Source of the DNA: Bacteroidales bacterium
GTDB lineage: Bacteria; Bacteroidota; Bacteroidia; Bacteroidales; P3
NCBI GenBank assembly: GCA_016281475.1
Contig: JAEEIS010000018.1
Coordinates: 1-8,346 of the forward strand
Reading direction: 5' to 3'
DNA length: 8,346 nt
This document shows, one piece after another, positions 1 to 5,608 of the stretch. The notes beneath the pieces were generated by a model that was not told the origin of the DNA, ran no database searches, and was given only the letters and a program-made list of their open reading frames with translations. Position numbers and translations under genes: made by a program. Each line of letters starts with the position of its first letter. Within the stretch, counting starts at the first letter, position 1.

Positions 1-110
1 AGTGCTGAGGCTCCGGAAATTGCCTATGCTATACAAGAAAGCACACGGATATACCGCGTGCGTTCCGCTTTCTTGATAGCATGTACTTGAATTTTCCGGA
101 TTCCAGCACT
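1..110. repeat. 110-base imperfect inverted repeat (long hairpin)
   Basis: Almost the whole stretch folds on itself. AGTGCTG (1-7) pairs with CAGCACT (104-110), TCCGGAAA (12-19) with TTTCCGGA (93-100), ATGCTAT (26-32) with ATAGCAT (76-82), CAAGAAAGC (34-42) with GCTTTCTTG (67-75), and an inner stem 43-48/54-59 with one mismatch closes an ATATA loop. The stems are separated by small asymmetric internal loops, as in a structured RNA or a MITE-like element. No U-run follows it on either strand, so it is not a simple terminator. The window begins exactly at its first paired base, so more may lie upstream. On the minus strand it sits about 100 bases downstream of the promoter at 215-247 and would be transcribed from it. 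The pairing is seen directly; the function is unknown. Confidence 0.8.
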
Positions 111-214
111 ACAATGAAAAGCAAGAAACGCTTTATATTATGTCGTTAATTTATAATTCTTTATTTCTTCTTTTGTTCGATTGTTTTTATTGTTAGTAAC
201 TTGTTTTTACGCTG

Positions 215-247
215 CAAATTTACACAAAAATTCTCATTCGGTGCAAA
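215..247 (-). promoter_or_regulatory. Bacteroidota-type promoter reading leftward
   Basis: On the minus strand a TTTG (-33 box, 244-247) is followed after 21 bases by TAAATTTG (-7 box, 215-222). This matches the established Bacteroidota sigma consensus TTTG-N19..21-TAnnTTTG. Transcription would start near 208-210 and run left into the 110-base hairpin. No start codon followed by a convincing open frame lies between it and the window edge, so the product is either a non-coding RNA or a long leader of a gene beyond the window. CTAG array A ends about 28 bases upstream of the -33 box, an activator-like position. Confidence 0.65.
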
Positions 248-274
248 AACAGACTCATTTTTTTAGGGGGGAGG

Positions 275-350
275 GTAGTATTGCTAGTATTGCTAGTACT
301 TCTAGTATCTCTAGTAGGACTAGGATTGCTAGTGGGGCTAGTATTTCTAG
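275..350. repeat. CTAG 9-bp tandem array A
   Basis: CTAG occurs at 284, 293, 302, 311, 320, 329, 338 and 347, eight times at an exact 9-bp period, with a degenerate GTAG at 275. Read on the minus strand (the direction of the neighbouring gene), the unit is TACTAG plus three variable bases: AAA, CCC, CAA, TCC, AGA, AAG, CAA, CAA, with occasional changes in the TA. It begins one base after the stop codon of the four-helix-bundle gene, and a G-run (266-275) borders the far end. A second array of the same design lies on the other side of that gene. Confidence 0.95.
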
Positions 351-351
351 T

Positions 352-1005
352 TTATTGGGTTGCTTCGCCTAGTTGTTTTTTGAGGGCGGCTATTTCGGCT
401 CTGAGGAGGCGGTTTTCTTCTTCTAGCTCGCGAAGGTGGCGGTCTTGCTCTTGGCGGTAGCCTGTACGGGCAGCGTGCATACGCTCTTTGACTCCGCCTT
501 CGGTTACAAACTGCTTTTCTAGATGCTGCAGATAGGTGTCGGCCATCTTGTCAGTAATGTGGCAGAGGGTAATGGCCATATTGCAGAATTCTTCCGCCGA
601 CAAGCTTTCCGCCAACTGGCAATAGTCATCATAAATGTTATGGGTACGGCAAAAGGCCAGCATCTTCTCAAAGCGCGGATGGCTTTTATCCCACAGCTGC
701 AAGGAGTGCTTTTTCAAGTAGTCCTCGTAGTCTTCCCTCAGTTCCTGAAGGCTGGCCCGACCCACGTTGACCAGTTTCACCTCGGTCTCACTACTGGTCA
801 TAGCAGCCTCGCTTCCCTCCACTATATTCTGTTTGCCGCTACGGGCTGCCTGATTCATCTGGTCGACGGTGCGGTCGCCATACAGGGGCAGGAAACGTTT
901 ACAAAACACATCTGTCAGCATCACCAAGACTTCGCTCTTCTGATAGAGGTGGAGGCTTTTGTAATCTGGCACTCGGCGGAAGATGCTTTTCGGCTGGGTG
1001 GGCAT
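352..1005 (-). CDS. four-helix-bundle (S23/Avd-like) protein with leucine-zipper tail
   Basis: This 217-residue protein has a helical N-terminal half carrying the hallmark of the S23 four-helix-bundle family (proteins encoded in 23S rRNA intervening sequences; related in fold to Avd of diversity-generating retroelements): QAARSGKQNIVEGSEA at about 52-67 and the following helix with ASLQELREDYEDYL at about 84-97. The rest (about 105-180) matches what I know as the 'four helix bundle suffix' region of Bacteroidota. The C-terminus is a regular coiled coil with heptad positions L191, L194, N198, L201, I205, L208 and L212; an Asn at one core 'a' position is typical of parallel dimers. The ATG at 1005 is preceded by an A8 tract and no Shine-Dalgarno. 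No promoter is visible in the 100 bases upstream, which are CTAG array B, so it may be read through from the M13 gene. The function of the family is not established; nucleic-acid binding is an inference from basic members such as Avd and from the flanking arrays. Confidence 0.85.
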   Translation of the reverse strand: MPTQPKSIFRRVPDYKSLHLYQKSEVLVMLTDVFCKRFLPLYGDRTVDQMNQAARSGKQNIVEGSEAAMTSSETEVKLVNVGRASLQELREDYEDYLKKHSLQLWDKSHPRFEKMLAFCRTHNIYDDYCQLAESLSAEEFCNMAITLCHITDKMADTYLQHLEKQFVTEGGVKERMHAARTGYRQEQDRHLRELEEENRLLRAEIAALKKQLGEATQ

Positions 1006-1026
1006 GATGTTTCTTTTTTTTAATTT

Positions 1027-1116
1027 CTAGTAAAGCTAGTAGTGCTAGTATTGCTAGTAAAACTAGTATTTCTAGTAGGACTAGTGGGACTAGTGATACT
1101 AGAAATACTAGATACT
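1027..1116. repeat. CTAG 9-bp tandem array B
   Basis: CTAG occurs at 1027, 1036, 1045, 1054, 1063, 1072, 1081, 1090, 1099 and 1108, ten times at an exact 9-bp period. On the minus strand the unit is again TACTAGNNN, with triplets TAT, TAT, TCC, TCC, AAA, TTT, CAA, CAC, CTT, AAA; the first few units deviate in the TA. It fills the space between the M13 stop codon (about 10 bases away) and the four-helix-bundle start codon (about 20 bases away). Array A has the same core but a different order of triplets, so this is not a simple duplication. Confidence 0.95.
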
Positions 1117-1126
1117 AAATCAGTTA

Positions 1127-3178
1127 TTACCACAACTGGGCGCGGCACTCGGGTGACAAGTACATGGCGCAGCCGGGCTGGATGCCGAAGGCCTCGAGGA
1201 ACTCGGTGACGTGCGGCAGGGTGGCATTGACGCGGTTCTCAGCCAGGCTGTGGACATCGCTGGCGGTGAGCTGCAGCTTCGCCTCTTCGCGGATGTTGCT
1301 GGCCCATACGCCGGCGTAGGCGAGGAAGAAACGCTGGGCAGGCGTAAAGCCGTCCATCTTCTTCTCGTTGACCTGACGCTTGGCGATGGCGTTCTGCAAG
1401 GCCTGATAGCTGATGTGTAGGCCACCGTTGTCGGCAATATTTTCGCCAAGGGTAAGCTTGCCGTTGGCGTAGGTCTCGGGGTCGTCGCTGACCTTCACCT
1501 TGTTGAACCAGTCGACCAGCACCTGTGCGTTCTGTTGGAAGCGGGCGGTGTCCTCGTCCTCCCACCAGTCGTTGAGGTTGCCGTCCTTGTCGTAGTGGCG
1601 GCCCTGGTCGTCGAAGCCGTGGGTCATCTCATGTCCTATGACCACACCGATGGCACCGTAGTTGAAGGCATCGTCGGCATTCATGTCGAAGAAGGGTTTC
1701 TGGAGGATACCGGCGGGGAAGCAAATCTCGTTGGTGGTGGGGTTGTAGTAGGCGTTGACGGTCTGCGGAGTCATGCCCCACTCGGTCTTGTCGACGGGCT
1801 TGTCGATTTTGGAGACCATGTAGGCAATGTCGAACTGGTTGGAGCGGACAACATTGGCAAAGTAGCTGTCCTTCTTGATTTCCAGTCCGCTATAGTCGCG
1901 CCACTTGTCGGGATATCCGACCTTGACCATGATGGTGGATAGTTTCTCGATGGCGCGCTTCTTGGTGGCATCGCACATCCAGGTGGCCTCGTGTATGCGC
2001 TGTGCGAAGGCTTCCTTCAGGTTGTTGACCATCTCTACCATGCGGTGTTTGGCGGCGGCGGGGAAATACTTCTCGACATAGAGCTGGCCCAGAGCCTCGC
2101 CCATGGCACCGTCGACGGTGTTGGTGACGCGCTTCCAGCGGGGACGCAGCTGTTCGGCACCGCTGAGGGTGCGGCCGTAGAAGTCGAAGTTGGCGTTGAC
2201 GAAGTTGCTGCTGAGGTAGTTGGCGGCGGAGTTGATGACGCACCAAGCATAGTAGGCCTTGATATGCTCAAGGCACTTGGCCTCATTCAGAGCCTTACCC
2301 ACCTCAGAGAAGTATTCGGGTTGGCACATGTTAAAGCTGGTGAGGTTGGGCAGACCTATTTCGGAGAAGTAGCTCTTGAGGTCGAGACCGGCAGCACGTA
2401 CGGCGGCGGTATCGAAGTTCATCTTGTTATAGGTCTTGAAGGGGTCGCGGTTGTCCTCGTTGCTATACTGTGCCTTGGCAAGACGGGTCTCGAAGAACAT
2501 GACCATCTCAGCAAGACGTGCAGGGGTAGTGCCACTGAGCTTGTCGTAGCCGGCGTTGGCAAACTGGGTCTCCATCAGCTTAATGTAGGCCTTGCGCAGC
2601 TCAGGCTCGCGGCCTTTGCTCTCAAGGTAGTAGTCGCGTTCGCCCATGCCTATGCCGGTCTGGTAAAGCCAAGCGATGCACTGGTTGGCATCAGCTGCGT
2701 CAGCCTCGTTGAAGAGGGCGAAGAAGGGGTTGATACCGATAGCATGGAGGCGGCGCATCGCGGGTTGGAGTTCGTCCACTTTCTTGATGGCGGCAATCTC
2801 ATTCAAATAGGGCATGATGGGTTCGGCACCCTGCTGCTCGATAGTGGCAGTGTCCATACCCACAGTGTAGAAAGTGGCAATCTTGTCGCCATAGCTGCCG
2901 GGCTGGTTTTGGTTGTTCACCAGCGAGTCGATAAGCGTGCGGAGCTGCTCTTGGTTGGTCTCTGCCAGCACGTCGAAGGCGCCATAGCGGCTGTGCTCGG
3001 CATCCAACGGGTGGGCTTTCAGCCAGCCGCCGCAGGCATAATGGTAGAAATCCTCGGCGGGGTTGACGGTAGTGTCTAGATTGTCCAGATTGACTCCGGA
3101 AGTCAGTTCGGGGCCTTTGTGACATGACGTCGCAGCAAAAAGCGTGAGAGTCATAATTGTTAATACGGTTTTTTTCAT
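1127..3178 (-). CDS. M13 family (neprilysin/PepO-like) zinc metallopeptidase, lipoprotein
   Basis: This 683-residue enzyme hydrolyses peptide bonds, usually in oligopeptides, with a single zinc. The zinc motif HEMTH is at 516-520, and the third zinc ligand and its partner are in ENIADNGG (E579, D583); the 63-residue spacing equals that between His583 and Glu646 of human neprilysin. A further active-site histidine is expected in DVHS (about 643). The substrate-binding NAYYNP motif lies before the zinc site, and the protein ends in Trp as M13 enzymes do. The N-terminus is a lipoprotein signal (hydrophobic stretch then ATSC, Cys19), so the mature protein should be membrane-anchored outside the cytoplasm, probably for peptide uptake or turnover. 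It is full length with no disrupted motif and ends in tandem TAA TAA. It is monocistronic apart from possible read-through into array B and the four-helix gene. The GC-rich coding sequence contrasts with its AT-rich flanks. Confidence 0.95.
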   Translation of the reverse strand: MKKTVLTIMTLTLFAATSCHKGPELTSGVNLDNLDTTVNPAEDFYHYACGGWLKAHPLDAEHSRYGAFDVLAETNQEQLRTLIDSLVNNQNQPGSYGDKIATFYTVGMDTATIEQQGAEPIMPYLNEIAAIKKVDELQPAMRRLHAIGINPFFALFNEADAADANQCIAWLYQTGIGMGERDYYLESKGREPELRKAYIKLMETQFANAGYDKLSGTTPARLAEMVMFFETRLAKAQYSNEDNRDPFKTYNKMNFDTAAVRAAGLDLKSYFSEIGLPNLTSFNMCQPEYFSEVGKALNEAKCLEHIKAYYAWCVINSAANYLSSNFVNANFDFYGRTLSGAEQLRPRWKRVTNTVDGAMGEALGQLYVEKYFPAAAKHRMVEMVNNLKEAFAQRIHEATWMCDATKKRAIEKLSTIMVKVGYPDKWRDYSGLEIKKDSYFANVVRSNQFDIAYMVSKIDKPVDKTEWGMTPQTVNAYYNPTTNEICFPAGILQKPFFDMNADDAFNYGAIGVVIGHEMTHGFDDQGRHYDKDGNLNDWWEDEDTARFQQNAQVLVDWFNKVKVSDDPETYANGKLTLGENIADNGGLHISYQALQNAIAKRQVNEKKMDGFTPAQRFFLAYAGVWASNIREEAKLQLTASDVHSLAENRVNATLPHVTEFLEAFGIQPGCAMYLSPECRAQLW

Positions 3179-3200
3179 TTGTTGATGATTATTATTTTAC

Positions 3201-3232
3201 TTTAATTAATGTCATGAAGATTTTATTTCAAA
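3201..3232 (-). promoter_or_regulatory. possible promoter of the M13 gene
   Basis: On the minus strand TTTG (3229-3232) is followed after 20 bases by TAATTAAA (3201-3208), a partial match to the -7 box TAnnTTTG. The position, just downstream of the 19-bp palindromic element at 3241-3259, mirrors the arrangement at the satD promoter. The -7 match is poor, so this is tentative. Confidence 0.3.
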
Positions 3233-3240
3233 TACCACTT

Positions 3241-3259
3241 GTTTTAACAAAAATCAAGT
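3241..3259 (-). promoter_or_regulatory. palindromic element upstream of M13 gene (operator candidate)
   Basis: The minus strand reads TTGATTTTTGTTAAAACAA, differing at two of 19 positions from the element at 4794-4812 upstream of satD. It lies 63 bases upstream of the M13 start codon. It extends by one more pair on each side region (ACTTG/CAAGT overall, 3237-3259). It could be a regulator site or an AT-rich terminator of the DUF3307 gene. Confidence 0.45.
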
Positions 3260-3287
3260 ACTTTTTGCAACAAAATACACTCTATAA

Positions 3288-4097
3288 TTAACAAATATTT
3301 AATATTAATTCATTAGCCATAATACCCACAATAGTTGCAATTGCCATACTGATGAGCGAACCCAAAAGGACATACTCGGTCATCTTGGTTTCTTGTCCCT
3401 CTTTTAAGTCTCCGAAACGGAAAATAGACTTGGCAGCCAAAAGGAAACCTATACCTTGCAAATTGTTCATCAAGATAAAAGATAGAGCAATAACTCGTTC
3501 GCAATAACCTATCCATGCACCGGCTTGAGCTAACGAGCCATCAGTCTTTGGCTGACCATCGGCACTGATAGCTGTCTTCTGCCGACTGTCGTCATTCTTA
3601 TGTATGGCATCCCGCCATCGCTTAGTGAACATGGCAATAAGCAAACCTGATGGTTTTAGAACCAGTATATAAGAGATGGCTATCAACCAGTATTTATTAT
3701 AATTATCGGTGGCAAAGAACACTTTGGAAGTGGGAACCTGGTCCCACATCCAATAGTAACAACATACGGCGAGAATAAGGAATGAGACATGAAGAAACTG
3801 ATCAAGAAGGAATGGCACCACTCCGCTATTGTTGGGATTGGGACAAAAACGATTGGTGAAAACAACTTTGACCCAATCGGTCAGTATGTGGGTTATAAAT
3901 ATGAATAGGGGAATAAACCAATTGTCCCATTGTGCCAACAATAGGTAAGTGACAATGGCATGAATAAAGCCATGCAGAATCAGGAACAAAATACCACGAA
4001 ATCCCCGGCAATACTTTCCTTTGTTGATACAATCAAATTGGAGGAAGAAATCAGCGACAATGTGTGCCGCAAAAAGACGGAGAATCAAGTTTATCAT
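3288..4097 (-). CDS. DUF3307 polytopic membrane protein
   Basis: This 269-residue protein has several hydrophobic segments in the N-terminal half (about 1-20, 35-55, 60-80, 95-115, 135-155), a hydrophilic loop at about 158-190, and two more membrane segments at about 195-225 and 240-265. The first half carries a striking series of His/Asp/Gln residues in or next to membrane segments: H12, D16, Q20, H42, H46, H70, D74, K77, D99, Q100 and H103. This is the DUF3307 pattern and looks like a metal or catalytic site in the membrane (inference). The C-terminal part with the IGYCER, AAKS and EYVLLGSLIS motifs is also typical of longer members. The ATG overlaps the stop codon of the SatD-family gene by four bases (ATGA), so the two are very probably translationally coupled. 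The biochemical function of the family is unknown. Confidence 0.85.
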   Translation of the reverse strand: MINLILRLFAAHIVADFFLQFDCINKGKYCRGFRGILFLILHGFIHAIVTYLLLAQWDNWFIPLFIFITHILTDWVKVVFTNRFCPNPNNSGVVPFLLDQFLHVSFLILAVCCYYWMWDQVPTSKVFFATDNYNKYWLIAISYILVLKPSGLLIAMFTKRWRDAIHKNDDSRQKTAISADGQPKTDGSLAQAGAWIGYCERVIALSFILMNNLQGIGFLLAAKSIFRFGDLKEGQETKMTEYVLLGSLISMAIATIVGIMANELILNIC

Positions 4098-4738
4098 GAC
4101 AATAAAGAAGTGACAATATTTTCAAATCGGGCTAGGAATGGAAGGACTAAAGGGATTTTTGCCGTATGATATATTTGATTTATCCGCTGGGCAGTAACCC
4201 TCAACTTCCGAGCAATGGCCTGTTGTGTGGGAACTTCGGCTTGGAAATACTGATACGCAACAAATGCTTGATTCCTTGACCAATGAGACACAATATCGTC
4301 AATAAAAGCACCTTCTATCGCCAACTCCTCATTAACGAAATCCGACGATGACAGGAACGAAAGGCGGGCTTCTTTCATGTCATCCAATCGGCGACCCGAT
4401 AGGCGAAATGCCTCACCATCCGATTTGCCAACATCTTCGCCCACATAGGTTTCTTCGCCTACCCCTACCGAAATACGAGCATCCCATAGAACACTCACTT
4501 CAGCTGGCGTATTGTGCATCAAACCACTTCGAATATTCAACGCTACACGCGCTGCTTGTCCCGGTTGGTTTAGCTTTATCTGGAAGCTGTCGCCTCTAAA
4601 AATAGCCGAATTACGCTCTCCAAGCGGCACAGAATTAGCCAAAAGTGTGTTCAACACAGACAACAATCTATCCCTATCAGAAACTGATATATTTGTAGAT
4701 TTAACGATATCACCAGTTACAACACCTATCAATCCCAT
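4094..4738 (-). CDS. satD: SatD-family protein with nucleotide-cyclase-like motifs and C-terminal HTH
   Basis: This 214-residue soluble protein begins GVVTGDIVKST, matching the SatD family, named from the acid-tolerance-associated sat genes of Streptococcus mutans. Read against class III nucleotide cyclases it keeps the same succession: D10 in GDIVKST (compare DivgST), RGDSFQIKL (D50) followed by a helix with AARVALNIRSGL, then ARISVGVGEE (compare RiGihtGe), then DGEAFRLSGRRL (compare GdtVNlAaRL, with R116 at the catalytic-Arg place but no Asn). The two possible metal aspartates are thus present. Residues about 168-194 (TQQAIARKLRVTAQRINQIY) look like a helix-turn-helix. It is the first gene of an operon with the DUF3307 membrane protein; I recall such pairs from other genomes. 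Cyclase activity is an inference, and the family may be a non-catalytic regulator. Confidence 0.8.
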   Translation of the reverse strand: MGLIGVVTGDIVKSTNISVSDRDRLLSVLNTLLANSVPLGERNSAIFRGDSFQIKLNQPGQAARVALNIRSGLMHNTPAEVSVLWDARISVGVGEETYVGEDVGKSDGEAFRLSGRRLDDMKEARLSFLSSSDFVNEELAIEGAFIDDIVSHWSRNQAFVAYQYFQAEVPTQQAIARKLRVTAQRINQIYHTAKIPLVLPFLARFENIVTSLLS

Positions 4739-4753
4739 GTACTATTTTTTTTG

Positions 4754-4787
4754 CAAAAGTACACTTTTTTTCTGGAATCGTGACAAA
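4754..4787 (-). promoter_or_regulatory. promoter of the satD-DUF3307 operon
   Basis: On the minus strand TTTG (4784-4787) precedes TACTTTTG (4754-4761), a full match to TAnnTTTG, with a spacer of 22 bases, slightly long. The predicted start lies near 4748, leaving a leader of only about 10 bases before the ATG at 4738. No Shine-Dalgarno is present. Confidence 0.65.
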
Positions 4788-4793
4788 AAAGTA

Positions 4794-4812
4794 TTGATTT
4801 AACATAAATCAA
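4794..4812. promoter_or_regulatory. perfect 7-bp inverted repeat upstream of satD promoter
   Basis: On the minus strand TTGATTT-ATGTT-AAATCAA is a perfect palindrome with a 5-base centre, ending 6 bases before the satD -33 box. Its near twin is at 3241-3259. It is placed like an activator or operator site. Because TACTTTTTT follows it on the minus strand, it could also serve as a weak terminator for the acid phosphatase gene upstream. Confidence 0.55.
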
Positions 4813-4881
4813 GAGGAAAATGCAACATGTCGTTCTGCTTTTGTTGGCAAAACAGGGAAGGACTTCACATGGGGCTTTCAC

Positions 4882-5607
4882 CTATTCACACCCTCTTTTG
4901 CCTGTCAGCCTTCGGTATTCTCTGCGGGCTTTTTTCATCAGCCGCTGGAAGCGTTTGTCGGCATGTAGGCGGGCTATTGCGGCACTGGCGGCGAGGCGGC
5001 CCGCATCCACGTCGCTCTGCCAATGATAGCCGGCTATCACACGGCTCTCACCGTACATATATCCCCGAGCCAATATCGTGTCGGCGTGGTCGGGATTAAG
5101 CTCCGTCAGCAGTAGCGCCGCACTCCACCCCTCGATGGTGTGTCCCGACGGATAGGAGCCGTTGTGGCGCAGTTCCTCCTCATCTTTGGGGTAAATGGTC
5201 GGCTCGCCGTAATAGGCGTAGGGACGCGTGCGATGGTAGAAGTCTTTGGGCAGCTTGCCCACCTGGTCGGTGGAGATAAGCGCCACATAGAGCAACTGGT
5301 AGATTGCCGGAGTGGCCTCTTTCGAGAGGGTGATGCCAAACGGTTTGCTAAACTCACGGCAGATATAGGTGATGGTCCAATCGGCATCGCGCACCGCGAT
5401 GGCAAGCCTCGTAGAATCAAGCCGCTGCGCTTTGCCCCATCGATATTGTGCTTTGTCGTACTCGAAAGCGGCGGAAGCAGTATCTGGAGGAGGCGGCAGG
5501 AAGTGGACCGGGTTTGGCATCTGCTGCGGTGAGAGCAGGGGCAGCGGCTCCTGCGAGCGGACACTGAGAGCCACCGCCAACAATAAGAAGAAACAGAACC
5601 CACGCAT
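4882..5607 (-). CDS. secreted class A non-specific acid phosphatase (PhoN-like, PAP2 superfamily)
   Basis: A 241-residue protein from the chosen ATG at 5607. It removes phosphate from a wide range of phosphomonoesters outside the cytoplasm. The three-part PAP2 signature is complete: K121-x6-RP (KDFYHRTRP), GSYPSGHT at 150-157 (the exact class A signature; H156 is the general acid), and SR-x5-H-x3-D (S188, R189, nucleophile H195, D199). The start begins MRGFCFFLLLAVALS, a signal peptide with cleavage probably near SVRSQ, followed by a proline-rich linker. An upstream ATG at 5643 would put 12 polar residues before the signal and overlap the preceding gene by 35 bases, so 5607 is preferred. It starts one base after the stop codon of the HD-domain gene (TAATATG), implying translational coupling. 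Length and motifs are intact. Confidence 0.93.
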   Translation of the reverse strand: MRGFCFFLLLAVALSVRSQEPLPLLSPQQMPNPVHFLPPPPDTASAAFEYDKAQYRWGKAQRLDSTRLAIAVRDADWTITYICREFSKPFGITLSKEATPAIYQLLYVALISTDQVGKLPKDFYHRTRPYAYYGEPTIYPKDEEELRHNGSYPSGHTIEGWSAALLLTELNPDHADTILARGYMYGESRVIAGYHWQSDVDAGRLAASAAIARLHADKRFQRLMKKARREYRRLTGKRGCE

Positions 5608-5608
5608 A

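Noticed and set aside
1..110. Integron attC site
   Set aside because: The size fits, but the ends lack the GTTRRRY/RYYYAAC core sites and there is no cassette structure around it.
1..110. 6S RNA or ordinary terminator
   Set aside because: The promoter start would lie about 100 bases outside the hairpin, the large central bubble of 6S RNA is missing, and no U-run follows the stem.
181..372. Plus-strand small protein with Ser/Ala/Ile triplet repeats
   Set aside because: Its repetitive part is simply array A read in an open frame, and its start region is the minus-strand promoter region.
352..1005. Diversity-generating retroelement accessory gene (Avd)
   Set aside because: No reverse transcriptase and no template/variable repeat pair is visible in the window; the zipper-bearing suffix is not that of a standard Avd.
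352..1005. 23S rRNA intervening sequence
   Set aside because: No rRNA sequence flanks the gene; its neighbours are CTAG arrays and a peptidase gene.
275..1116. CTAG arrays as a CRISPR array
   Set aside because: The repeat is only 6 constant bases with 3-base variable parts; there are no spacers of normal length and no cas genes.
1991..3079. Long plus-strand open frame of 362 codons
   Set aside because: It is antisense to the intact M13 peptidase and arises from that gene's GC-rich codon use.
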